From the NCBI RefSeq assembly GCF_900188455.1, contig NZ_FZOL01000039.1, positions 1 to 37,686 of the forward strand: 37,686 nucleotides of DNA, given 5' to 3'. Positions 16,392 through 23,417 of this stretch are shown here, piece by piece. The stretch's first letter is position 1, and each line of letters starts with the position of its first letter. The notes below the pieces were generated by a model. That model was not told the DNA's origin, ran no database searches, and worked only from the letters and a program-made list of their open reading frames with translations. Source of the stretch: Pseudomonas japonica. GTDB taxonomy: Bacteria; Pseudomonadota; Gammaproteobacteria; Pseudomonadales; Pseudomonadaceae. The position numbers were made by a program, and so were the translations under genes.

Positions 16392-17609
16392 ATGACCACG
16401 CCATCCGCCCTGGCCGCCGCCGCGCAACAGTTCCCGACGCCATTCTGGACCTACGACGCCGCCATCATCCGTGAGCGCATCCAGCGCCTGGCCTGCTTCG
16501 ACGTGGTGCGCTTCGCCCAGAAAGCCTGCTCCAACCTGCATGTCCTGCGCCTGATGCGCGAACACGGCGTGCGCGTCGACGCGGTGTCCCTGGGCGAGCT
16601 GGAGCGTGCGCTGCTGGCCGGCTACAGCCCGGAAGGCGATCCGGCCGGGGTGGTCCTGACCTGCGACCTGCTGGATCAGCCGACCCTGCGCCGGGTGGTG
16701 GAACTGAAGGTCGAGGTCAACTGCGGCTCCATCGACATGCTGCGCCAGCTGGGCGAGCACTCGCCGGGCCATCGCGTGTGGCTGCGGATCAACCCGGGCT
16801 TCGGCTACGGCCATAGCCGCAAGACCAACACCGGTGGCGAGAACAGCAAGCACGGTATCTGGCACGAGGAGGTCGGCGATGCCCTGGCCGTGATTCGTCA
16901 GTACGGCTTGCACCTGGTGGGCATCCACATGCATATCGGCTCGGGCGTCGATTACGGCCACCTGGCCCAGGTGGGCGGGGCGATGGTCGCCACCGTCAAG
17001 TCGCTGGACCACGATATCGAGGCCTTCTCCATCGGTGGCGGCCTGTCCACGCCGTACCGCGAGGGTGACGTGGCGGTGGATGTGCAGCGCTACGCCAGTA
17101 CCTGGCAGCAGGCGCGGGAAGAGATCGAGGCATTCCTTGCGCATCCGGTGCGCATGGAGATCGAGCCGGGGCGTTTCCTGGTGGCTGAATCGGGGCGCTT
17201 GGTGACCGAGGTGCGTGCGGTGAAGCGCGCGGGCAGCCGTCAGTTCGTGCTGGTGGATGCCGGTTTCAACGACCTGATGCGTCCGGCCATGTATGGCGCC
17301 TATCACCACATGAGCGTGCTGGAGGCGGCGGATCGCGTCGAAGTGGAATGTGTGGTGGGCGGGCCGCTGTGCGAGTCGGGCGACGTGTTCACCCAGGACG
17401 ACCAGGGCCTGGTGCCGCGCCTGCTGCCGCAGCCGCGGGTCGGCGATCTGCTGGTGATGCATGACACCGGCGCCTATGGCGCGTCGATGTCGTCCAACTA
17501 CAACAGCCGGCCGCTGCTGGCCGAGGTGCTGCTGGATGGTGAAGAAATTCGCCTGATTCGTCGGGCGCAGCCGTTGGCGGATCTGCTGGCGCTGGAACAG
17601 GGGCTGTAA
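16392..17609 (+). CDS. lysA: Diaminopimelate decarboxylase, E. coli type
   Basis: The 405-residue PLP enzyme catalyses the last step of lysine synthesis, meso-diaminopimelate to L-lysine. The PLP lysine is in RFAQKACSN (K44). HIGSGVD binds the cofactor phosphate, and the C-terminal CESGDVFTQDD and DTGAYGASMSSNYNSRP complete the active site. It resembles E. coli LysA closely along its length. Pseudomonas usually has another lysA type near dapF, so this may be a second, LysR-controlled copy. I chose the ATG at 16392, since family proteins start just before FPTPFWTYD; an in-frame extension to 16353 is unlikely. Confidence 0.94.
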   Translation: MTTPSALAAAAQQFPTPFWTYDAAIIRERIQRLACFDVVRFAQKACSNLHVLRLMREHGVRVDAVSLGELERALLAGYSPEGDPAGVVLTCDLLDQPTLRRVVELKVEVNCGSIDMLRQLGEHSPGHRVWLRINPGFGYGHSRKTNTGGENSKHGIWHEEVGDALAVIRQYGLHLVGIHMHIGSGVDYGHLAQVGGAMVATVKSLDHDIEAFSIGGGLSTPYREGDVAVDVQRYASTWQQAREEIEAFLAHPVRMEIEPGRFLVAESGRLVTEVRAVKRAGSRQFVLVDAGFNDLMRPAMYGAYHHMSVLEAADRVEVECVVGGPLCESGDVFTQDDQGLVPRLLPQPRVGDLLVMHDTGAYGASMSSNYNSRPLLAEVLLDGEEIRLIRRAQPLADLLALEQGL

Positions 17610-17629
17610 TCCCGGATCTTCATTGCGGC

Positions 17630-17722
17630 TGATGGCCCCATCGCCGGCAACGCCGGCTCCCACAGTGATCGCGTGCACCGCAGGTCTTGTGGGAGCCGGC
17701 GTTGCCGGCGATGAGGCCATCA
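17630..17722. repeat. REPIN (GCCGGCAACGCCGGCTCCCAC type)
   Basis: TGATGGCCCCATCGCCGGC...TCCCAC (17630-17673) faces an inverted copy GTGGGAGCCGGCGTTGCCGGC...(17689-17722). It is the same general type as the elements at 95, 33691 and 37587, with CCGG in place of CGGG in the stem. It fills the gap between the lysA and cysteine hydrolase stop codons. Confidence 0.9.
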
Positions 17723-17736
17723 GCAACGGCACACAA

Positions 17737-18255
17737 TCAGAATTCCCACTCCCGCGCCTGCACCACCTGACAGAACGCCCCCGCCAGCGTCCCGTTGTGA
17801 TGCGCCACGATCGCCTCCGCGCTCAACCCCGGCGTATCCGAACAGGTATGCCCATCCGCCACCAGCACCGCCGGGAACCCCAGGTAGCCCGCCGCGCGAC
17901 AGGTGCTGTCCACGCAGTACTGGGTCTTCATCCCGGCGATCACCACTCCCGTCGCCGCGCATTCGTGAAGCATCTCCACCAGTCCGGTGCCGACGAAGGC
18001 ATTCGGCCGTCGCTTCTCGAACACTCGCTCGCTGCCGTCCAGGCGCAGTTCCGGGATCAACCGCGTGAGCGCACTGTCCGGCGCCAGCGGCGAGCCTTCC
18101 GGCCCCACGTGACGTGCCAGGAACACCGGCGCGCCGGCGGCATGGGCCTTGTCCAGCAGGGTATTCACTGCGTCCAGCATGAGGTCGCCACGCCACGGTT
18201 TCTCCGCGCCGTGAAACAGGCCGACCTGCAGATCGAGAATCAAGAGTGCATGCAT
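17737..18255 (-). CDS. Cysteine hydrolase of the isochorismatase-like family
   Basis: The 172-residue protein has the catalytic triad of the family: Asp in ALLILDLQVGLF (about D8), Lys in VFEKRRPNAF (about K80) and Cys in GMKTQYCVDSTCRAA (about C114). Members hydrolyse amide, imine or vinyl-ether bonds in small metabolites such as nicotinamide, carbamates or isochorismate; the substrate here is unknown. The ATG at 18255 follows AAGGAG with an eight-base spacer. Upstream is a Thr-rich leader and terminator (18297-18420) forming an attenuator, which links expression to charged tRNA-Thr. A 41-bp stretch (17831-17871) recurs as a fragment at 22232-22271. Confidence 0.93.
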   Translation of the reverse strand: MHALLILDLQVGLFHGAEKPWRGDLMLDAVNTLLDKAHAAGAPVFLARHVGPEGSPLAPDSALTRLIPELRLDGSERVFEKRRPNAFVGTGLVEMLHECAATGVVIAGMKTQYCVDSTCRAAGYLGFPAVLVADGHTCSDTPGLSAEAIVAHHNGTLAGAFCQVVQAREWEF

Positions 18256-18296
18256 GGGTGTCGCTCCTTGTGATGAGCCAGCGACACGGGACAACG

Positions 18297-18329
18297 AAAA
18301 AGGCCCCGTCCATCGCTGGCGGGGCCTTT
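18297..18329 (-). terminator. Attenuator terminator upstream of the cysteine hydrolase
   Basis: On the minus strand AAAGGCCCCG (18329-18320) pairs with CGGGGCCTTT (18308-18299) around an 11-base loop, and the run of Ts (18301-18297) closes it as an intrinsic terminator. It lies 19 bases after the leader stop and 41 bases before the hydrolase ATG. Its 5' arm holds CCCCGCC, which can instead pair perfectly with GGCGGGG in leader codons 17-19 (18372-18366). That supplies the antiterminator of a classical amino-acid attenuator. Confidence 0.85.
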
Positions 18330-18348
18330 CGGGTCTGGCTTCAGCAGC

Positions 18349-18420
18349 TCAGGAACACCCGCGCACCCCGCCGTTGGCGGTGGTCGTGGTGGTGGTCGAG
18401 GTGCTGCGGAAAAGGTTCAT
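18349..18420 (-). CDS. 23-residue threonine-rich leader peptide (attenuator)
   Basis: The reading frame MNLFRSTSTTTTTTANGGVRGCS has seven Thr codons in an eight-codon stretch (codons 7-14), broken only by one Ser. It ends with TGA at 18351-18349. The length and composition resemble E. coli ThrL, though without isoleucine. Ribosomes stalling at Thr codons would leave codons 17-19 free to pair with the terminator's 5' arm and allow read-through into the hydrolase gene. There is no Shine-Dalgarno sequence. A TTGCCA-N18-TAACTT promoter-like pair ends only a few bases before the ATG, so the message may be nearly leaderless (inference). Confidence 0.82.
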   Translation of the reverse strand: MNLFRSTSTTTTTTANGGVRGCS

Positions 18421-18475
18421 GGGGCTGAAGTTAGCGTTGTCGGCAGGGTAATGGCAAGTCTGTCTTTCGCTGGGC

Positions 18476-18522
18476 ACCTGATATTTCTGTCAGTTGTGCC
18501 GGTGCCCGGCGCCCCCTAGATT
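18476..18522 (+). promoter_or_regulatory. Lux-box-like promoter of the first unknown paralog
   Basis: ACCTGATATTTCTGTCAGTT (18476-18495) differs at three positions from the perfect palindrome at 22273-22292 and keeps CT-N12-AG. TAGATT (18517-18522) follows 22 bases after the box as the -10 element, the same geometry as at 4614-4660. The box also lies upstream of the divergent Thr-rich leader at 18420 and could affect both directions. Confidence 0.62.
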
Positions 18523-18649
18523 GAACACGCGCAGTTCGGCATCGCCGCCGATGAAAGCCCCCGGGTGAAGCTGCCACCGCGAGGCTTTCTTCGCTCCTGT
18601 CGGGAACGAAGCATCCCATCGCTGGCAGCGCTGCACGGGAGTCTGACTC

Positions 18650-19318
18650 ATGGACATCAAAACACTCGCCCGCCTGTGGGGCATCGACGAGCACAGCGTG
18701 GTCGAACACAAGCAACTGGTGGGCGCCGATTACCTGGTCATCGACCTGAAACACGAGCCGACCTTGGCCCGCCAGTTCAAGGCGGACACCACCGGACTGC
18801 CCGATGGGGATGTCTTCCAGACGGATTACTTCGTGAATGGCGAGAAAAAGACGTTTGCTCCGGATCATGTCGAAAAGTACCGTGAGCTGAACTGGTCCGA
18901 CGCCGACAACGGGGAGGAGATTGTACCGGGTTGGGTGTTCCGGATCAGCTCCTATCCCCCCAACAGTGTCTATGGCTCGGTACGCGATTTCCTTGGGTTC
19001 TTCTCGTTCGACTTCCAGGACGGGACCTACGACTTGTCTACCGAACTGAGCAGCCCCTTCGACCGGCCAATGATCCGCTATTCGCTTGGCTATCTGGTGG
19101 AAGGAGACCAGCTACGCACGATCAGCGCGTCCGTGGCAGCAGGCGAGACCGAGGTTCACCACGTACCGGTGAGTGAGGACCAGATGCGTCTGTCCGCAGC
19201 ATTCTCGAACGTGGTCTTCCACATGCCCAACTGCCGCGAATACCTGCCACAGGCGCCGGACCACGCATTCGACGTCGAGTTGCAGATTGGCTTCTACGAG
19301 TTCACGGGGGACGTGTAG
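18650..19318 (+). CDS. Protein of unknown function (paralog of the gene at 22403)
   Basis: I do not recognise this 222-residue protein. It has no signal peptide or membrane helix and looks soluble, acidic and beta-rich. It aligns along its whole length with the 223-residue product of 22403-23074, roughly one third identical by eye. Shared blocks include MDI..LAR at the start, LPDGD.F.T near residue 50, YDLST or HDLST near 128, AAFSNV.F near 185 and VEL..GFY at the end. Both genes have a lux-box-like promoter, here 155 bases upstream of the ATG. The context suggests a density-regulated cytoplasmic or unconventionally released protein; nothing shows its activity. Confidence 0.85.
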   Translation: MDIKTLARLWGIDEHSVVEHKQLVGADYLVIDLKHEPTLARQFKADTTGLPDGDVFQTDYFVNGEKKTFAPDHVEKYRELNWSDADNGEEIVPGWVFRISSYPPNSVYGSVRDFLGFFSFDFQDGTYDLSTELSSPFDRPMIRYSLGYLVEGDQLRTISASVAAGETEVHHVPVSEDQMRLSAAFSNVVFHMPNCREYLPQAPDHAFDVELQIGFYEFTGDV

Positions 19319-19324
19319 ATCCGC

Positions 19325-19357
19325 TAGCGACCCGGGCGCTTTGTGTCCGGGTCGCTA
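19325..19357. terminator. Strong hairpin between convergent genes
   Basis: TAGCGACCCGG (19325-19335) and CCGGGTCGCTA (19347-19357) form an 11-bp perfect stem with an 11-base loop. It overlaps the stop codon of the LysR gene that starts at 20230. No T-tract follows on either strand, but position suggests bidirectional transcript ending. Confidence 0.55.
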
Positions 19358-20230
19358 CCCGGCGGTACTTTGCTCAAGCAACCAGGCGCTGAAGGTTTCC
19401 AGTGCCGTGGACGGTTGCCCCGGCCGGCTGACCAGCACATAGCGCTCGCTCAACGGCTGAGCGTGCGGCCACGGCGCGCACAGCCGTCCCCCGTGCAGAT
19501 CCTCCTCGACATACAGGCGCGGCACCAGTGCCATGCCCATCCCCGCCCGCGCCGCGTCGATTAGCAGGGAGAAGCGGTCGTAGCGCGGACCGCTGTCGGC
19601 GCTGGGCAACGCGATACCGCTGTGCCGTGCGTAGGCCGTCCATTGTTCACCGTCTTCATACTTGTGCAGCAACGGCATCCGAGCAGGTTCGCGTCCGGCC
19701 AGATCGGGATGGCACACCGCGAGCAGCGGGGCCTGGAACAAGGGCTGGACGTGTAATCCGGCCCATGCGGGATGCTCGATATTGATCGCCGCATGCAGCT
19801 CGCTGTCAGCGAGATCGAAGGGTTCGGTGCGTTCGCGCAGGTTGACCCGGATCCCGGGATGGCGCTGGTGAAACTGCGCCATGCGCGGGATCAGCCAGCG
19901 ACTGGCGAAGGTCGGGATCACGCCGATTTCCAGGGGCGCATCGACCCGGGATTCGGCCTGCAACTGGCGGGTCTTGCGCTCGATCAGGTCGAGGGCTTCG
20001 CGCATGTCGGCGGCGTAGCGTGCGCCGGGTTCGGTCAGTTCGACGCGGTTGCCGACGCGGTGGAACAGACGCACGTCGAGCTGGCTTTCCAGCTTGGCGA
20101 TCTGCCGGCTGATGGCACCTTCGCTGACGGACAGTTCCTGCGCCGCGCGAGCGAAACTCTGGTGTCGGGCGGCGGCTTCGAGGGCGAGCAGGGCAGTGGT
20201 GCCGGGGAGACGTCGTGTCACGAAAAGCAA
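19355..20230 (-). CDS. LysR-family regulator, GcvA-like
   Basis: The 291-residue regulator has a helix-turn-helix (residues 10-68: TALLALEAAARHQSFARAAQELSVSEGAISRQIAKLES) and an effector domain (about 95-285) with the IGVIPTFASRWLIPRM and YDRFSLLIDAARAGMGMALVPR signatures of the GcvA branch. It is divergent from the DUF998 gene at 20352, which may be its target; the gap is 121 bp. The ligand is unknown. Confidence 0.92.
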   Translation of the reverse strand: MLFVTRRLPGTTALLALEAAARHQSFARAAQELSVSEGAISRQIAKLESQLDVRLFHRVGNRVELTEPGARYAADMREALDLIERKTRQLQAESRVDAPLEIGVIPTFASRWLIPRMAQFHQRHPGIRVNLRERTEPFDLADSELHAAINIEHPAWAGLHVQPLFQAPLLAVCHPDLAGREPARMPLLHKYEDGEQWTAYARHSGIALPSADSGPRYDRFSLLIDAARAGMGMALVPRLYVEEDLHGGRLCAPWPHAQPLSERYVLVSRPGQPSTALETFSAWLLEQSTAG

Positions 20231-20351
20231 TCCTTGCCGAGGGGGCGACAGGATGACGCACTGGCAAGCTGCCTTGCAAAAAATTCGGTAACGCTCGTGG
20301 GAAGGGGATCAATAGCATGTCGGCTCGAATGACAAAGGAGTGATGAGCCAC

Positions 20352-20984
20352 ATGAGGACGATCGATCGGGTGTTGCTGGGGGCCGGCCTGTTGATTCCGT
20401 TCTGGCTGTTTTTCGGGGTGCTGCTGACCGCCAGCCAGTTCCCGGGCTACAGCCATGTCGATCTGGCCATGAGTCAGTTGGGGGCGGTGGGGGCACCGAC
20501 CCATGATTGGTCGCCATGGGTGAACAACCTGCCACTGGGGCTGTTGTTCGTGCTTTGCGCGCTGGGGCTGCTGCGGCGTTTCCGTGGTTCGGGGCTGGCG
20601 GCGATGAGTGCGCTGCTGGTGTTGGTGCATGGTCTGGCGAGCATCGGCGCCGGGATCTTTCCCTGCGACCAGGGCTGCCTGCCGGTGGAACCGTCGCTGG
20701 CGCAGAAGCTGCACAACCTGTCGGGGCTGGTGATGTTCGTTTCGCTGATCCTGGCCAGCGTGTTGTGGATCTTCCTTGGCAGGCGCCAGCTCGGTTCGGT
20801 CGGCTTTGCGCGGTTCTCGTTGCTCTGTGTGTTGCTGTCGCTGGTCACGGTTGGCCTGATGGCCGGGGCCATGGAGAGCGGCCATGGCTTCGGTCTGTAC
20901 CAGCGTCTCAACTATGGCGTGGCGGTGGTCTGGCTGGCGGTGCTGGCCTGGTTCGGGCAACGGGAGTCGGGCGCGCTGGCGTGA
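20352..20984 (+). CDS. DUF998-type integral membrane protein
   Basis: The roughly 210-residue protein has about six hydrophobic helices and the DUF998-like features SQLGAVGAPTHDW (after the first helix), GIFPCDQGC in a loop, and GLYQRLNYG before the last helix. Function is unknown. AAAGGAG (20334-20340) lies two bases before the first ATG (20343) and eleven before the next (20352), so 20352 is the better start. About 58 bases near the 3' end (20880-20938) recur in decayed form at 23142-23199. Confidence 0.83.
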   Translation: MRTIDRVLLGAGLLIPFWLFFGVLLTASQFPGYSHVDLAMSQLGAVGAPTHDWSPWVNNLPLGLLFVLCALGLLRRFRGSGLAAMSALLVLVHGLASIGAGIFPCDQGCLPVEPSLAQKLHNLSGLVMFVSLILASVLWIFLGRRQLGSVGFARFSLLCVLLSLVTVGLMAGAMESGHGFGLYQRLNYGVAVVWLAVLAWFGQRESGALA

Positions 20985-21056
20985 AGGTAGCGGGGCCATC
21001 GGGCATCGTGCCATCATGTAATAACATTGCATTTTTTGAGCGAGTCGTCCTTGCGC

Positions 21057-22205
21057 ATGTCCGTCCCACCTTCCTCCCGTCTTCACTCCATCGACGCCCT
21101 GCGCGGGCTGGTCATCCTGTTCATGTTGCTGGACCACGTCCGCGAGACCTTCTACCTGCACATGCAGGTAAGCGATCCGATGGACGTGGCCCAGACCGAC
21201 CCGGCGCTGTTTCTCAGTCGCACCCTGGCGCACCTGTGCGCGCCGGTGTTCATCCTGCTCACCGGCCTGTCGGCGTTTCTCTACGGCGAGAAGCATGAGG
21301 GCAGGGCGGCGGTATCGAGTTTCCTGTTCAAGCGCGGGCTGTTCCTGGTGGTGCTGGAGTTCACCCTGGTGAATTTCGCCTGGACCTTCCAGCTGCCGCC
21401 GAGCGTGATCTACCTGCAGGTGATCTGGGCCATCGGCCTGAGCATGCTCTCGCTCGCCGGGTTGATCTGGTTGCCGCGGGCGTTGCTGGTGGGCCTTGGT
21501 GTGGTGCTGGTGGCGGGGCACAACCTGCTGGATGGCCTGCACTTCCCGGTGGAGTCGGTGCTGCATGTGCCGTGGGCGGTGCTGCATGACCGGGGCTGGA
21601 TCGAAGTGTCCGAGGGGGTGCGCTTGCGCACGTCGTATCCGCTGCTGCCGTGGATCGGAGTGATCGCCCTGGGGTATGCGATGGGGCCATGGTTCGCCCG
21701 GGCCAGCGAGGCCGGGCAGCGGCGTCGTCGGTTGTTGCTGACGGCGGGCTCGGTGCTTGGCTTGTTCTTTTTCCTGCGTCTGCTCAATGGCTATGGCGAG
21801 AAACCTTGGGTCAGTGGCGAGACGGCGGTGCAGACGCTGATGAGCTTCTTCAACATCACCAAGTATCCGCCGTCGTTGTTGTTCCTCGCCTTGACCCTGG
21901 GGATCGGTCTGTTGCTGCTGGTGCGGTTCGAGCGCGGCAACGACGGGCGGGTGGTGCGCTGGCTGGCGGTGTTCGGTGCGGCGCCGATGTTCTTCTACCT
22001 GCTGCATCTGTATGTGCTGAAGCTGCTGTACCTGGTGGCGGTGGCGCTGTGGGGGACCAACCATGGGCAGTATTTCGGCTTCGATTCGGTGGGTGCGATG
22101 TGGCTGGGGGCGGTGCTGCTGGCGCTGGGGTTGTACCTGCCGGTGCGCTGGTTCGCGCGGTTGAAGGCGCGGCGGCGGGATGTCGTGTGGTTGAAGTATC
22201 TGTGA
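21057..22205 (+). CDS. DUF1624 / heparan-alpha-glucosaminide N-acetyltransferase-like membrane protein
   Basis: The 382-residue protein has about ten membrane helices. It begins RLHSIDALRGLVILFMLLDHVRETF, the hallmark of this acyltransferase-like family; the His after LLD may be the acyl-transfer residue, by analogy with human HGSNAT. A YPLLPWIGVIALGYAMG segment (about residue 190) and FYLLHLYVLKLLY near 315 are also typical. The bacterial substrate is not known. The ATG at 21057 has a weak ribosome binding site. It follows the DUF998 gene by 72 bases and may be co-transcribed with it. Confidence 0.88.
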   Translation: MSVPPSSRLHSIDALRGLVILFMLLDHVRETFYLHMQVSDPMDVAQTDPALFLSRTLAHLCAPVFILLTGLSAFLYGEKHEGRAAVSSFLFKRGLFLVVLEFTLVNFAWTFQLPPSVIYLQVIWAIGLSMLSLAGLIWLPRALLVGLGVVLVAGHNLLDGLHFPVESVLHVPWAVLHDRGWIEVSEGVRLRTSYPLLPWIGVIALGYAMGPWFARASEAGQRRRRLLLTAGSVLGLFFFLRLLNGYGEKPWVSGETAVQTLMSFFNITKYPPSLLFLALTLGIGLLLLVRFERGNDGRVVRWLAVFGAAPMFFYLLHLYVLKLLYLVAVALWGTNHGQYFGFDSVGAMWLGAVLLALGLYLPVRWFARLKARRRDVVWLKYL

Positions 22206-22231
22206 TCCATGACTGCCAACATCAGCGTCCT

Positions 22232-22271
22232 GGCGTATCCGAACAGGTATGCCTGTCCGCCCCAGCACCGC
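22232..22271. pseudogene. Short relic of the cysteine hydrolase gene
   Basis: These 40 bases match 17831-17871 inside the hydrolase gene at about 38 of 41 positions, in the same orientation on the plus strand. They include an identical run starting GGCGTATCCGAACAGGTATG. The relic directly abuts the lux box at 22273. It cannot encode anything and marks a rearrangement. Confidence 0.8.
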
Positions 22272-22272
22272 T

Positions 22273-22320
22273 ACCTGACAGTTCTGTCAGGTGTTGGCAC
22301 AAGCATTTGGGTCATAGACT
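22273..22320 (+). promoter_or_regulatory. Perfect lux-box-like palindrome and promoter of the second unknown paralog
   Basis: ACCTGACAGTTCTGTCAGGT (22273-22292) is a perfect 20-bp palindrome with the CT-N12-AG core. It differs at only two bases from the ACCTGCCAGTTCTGGCAGGT type of las box. TAGACT (22315-22320) follows 23 bases after the box as a -10 element. The 5' leader would be about 75 bases. Confidence 0.68.
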
Positions 22321-22402
22321 GGCCAGGCGAAATACGGCGATCTCGCCGTGGAACACGGGGCAACGTGACCCCCGCCACTGCAACCTGCTCAGGATAATCA
22401 CC

Positions 22403-23074
22403 ATGGATATCAATCTTCTTGCCCGCATGTCAGGCGTCAACGTGAAAAGCGTCCTTGAACATACGCAGGTGAGCAGCACCACGCATATTTTGCGGGTCGA
22501 TCTGAAAAACGAGCCAGAATTGCGTCGCGCTATCGAGGCGGGATCGTCAGGGAAAAGGCAACTGCCCGATGGCGACAGGTTCGAAACCAGCGCACTTTTC
22601 GAGGGTAAGCCCCACCCGTTCGTTGCCAAATGGATGGACAAGACGCGCTCAGACAATTTCGGGGATGAGAGCGGCGTTCTGCCTGCGTGGATCCTCGGCG
22701 CGGAAACCTATTCACCGGAGAGCTTGTTCTCCGTATTGGTGGAGCGGATCAACTTCACGGTTTTCGACCGGCATAGCGGTGCGGTACATGACCTGTCCAC
22801 GCCCAATGACCATTGGCACCGCCCTTGGTTGGGACTGGAGCTGGGAGTCCTCAGCAACGTGGGTGAAGTGAACCTCATCACGACCCTGGCCACTTCCGGA
22901 TTCATCGAGATCAATCATGACTTCGATGGTGAAAACAGCATGCATCTGGCAGGTGCATTTTCCAACGTGCGTTTCAATGTGGAGAACCTGAACCAGTGGA
23001 TCCCGACGGCGCCGAATGCTGAGTTCACGGTCGAGCTCACCAGTGGTTTCTACGCCCTCAGCGGTAAATGGTGA
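22403..23074 (+). CDS. Protein of unknown function (paralog of the gene at 18650)
   Basis: The 223-residue product is colinear with that of 18650-19318, sharing MDI..LAR, SV.EH.Q, LPDGD.F.T, DLST and AAFSNV/GAFSNV.F blocks and the VEL..GFY ending. No signal peptide, membrane helix or known catalytic motif is seen. The ATG at 22403 is preceded by AGGATAATCACC; it is chosen because the MDI start matches the paralog. It is flanked by relics of the hydrolase gene (left) and the DUF998 gene (right), and it has the best lux-box of the window. The protein's role is unknown. Confidence 0.85.
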   Translation: MDINLLARMSGVNVKSVLEHTQVSSTTHILRVDLKNEPELRRAIEAGSSGKRQLPDGDRFETSALFEGKPHPFVAKWMDKTRSDNFGDESGVLPAWILGAETYSPESLFSVLVERINFTVFDRHSGAVHDLSTPNDHWHRPWLGLELGVLSNVGEVNLITTLATSGFIEINHDFDGENSMHLAGAFSNVRFNVENLNQWIPTAPNAEFTVELTSGFYALSGKW

Positions 23075-23141
23075 CGCTGCTATCGATCAGAGACGGTTTC
23101 GAGTGGCCACCTGCTGGACGTATCCGGTGCAACCGGCTGTC

Positions 23142-23199
23142 GGCCAAGGTTTCGACCCCTACCAGCGTCTCAACTCCGTGTCGCCGTGGCCTGGCTGAG
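23142..23199. pseudogene. Relic of the 3' part of the DUF998 gene
   Basis: This stretch aligns with 20880-20938 at about three quarters of positions, including the identical TACCAGCGTCTCAACT. A one-base deletion breaks the frame. It lies 67 bases after the stop of the second unknown paralog. Confidence 0.65.
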
Positions 23200-23270
23200 C
23201 CGCGACGACACGGCCCTCCATCCATCACCTCCTTGATCGCGAGCAGACTTGGTGATAGCTTTGTGCTCAC

Positions 23271-23292
23271 ATTGAGCCAATTTTGGCTCAAT
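23271..23292. promoter_or_regulatory. 22-bp perfect palindrome (candidate operator)
   Basis: ATTGAGCCAA-TT-TTGGCTCAAT lies 125 bases upstream of the secreted-protein start at 23418 and 196 bases after the stop of the second paralog. It is not followed by a T-run, so a dimeric repressor site is more likely than a terminator. The protein that binds it is unknown. Confidence 0.5.
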
Positions 23293-23417
23293 TGATCGAT
23301 ATTAGTCTCGAATGGTCATGTCCGTACGCTTGGCTGGAAATGCCTGGCCATGGTTTCGAAAGAACCATTGCGCTCAGTTGGACATACCCGGGAACACCAA
23401 TCACCGAGGAAATGGAA

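Noticed and set aside
17767..17786. ACCTGACAG-containing stretch in the hydrolase gene
   Set aside because: It looks like a lux-box half, but the other half is missing (no AG at the required spacing).
19806..22268. 820-codon open frame on the minus strand
   Set aside because: It overlaps the LysR, DUF998 and acyltransferase-like genes, and its low-complexity Q/R/H/P product has no recognisable domain.
22294..22309. Sigma-54-like TGGCAC after the lux box
   Set aside because: The -12 element is wrong: TG stands where GC is required. A sigma-70 -10 element with conserved spacing to the lux box fits better.
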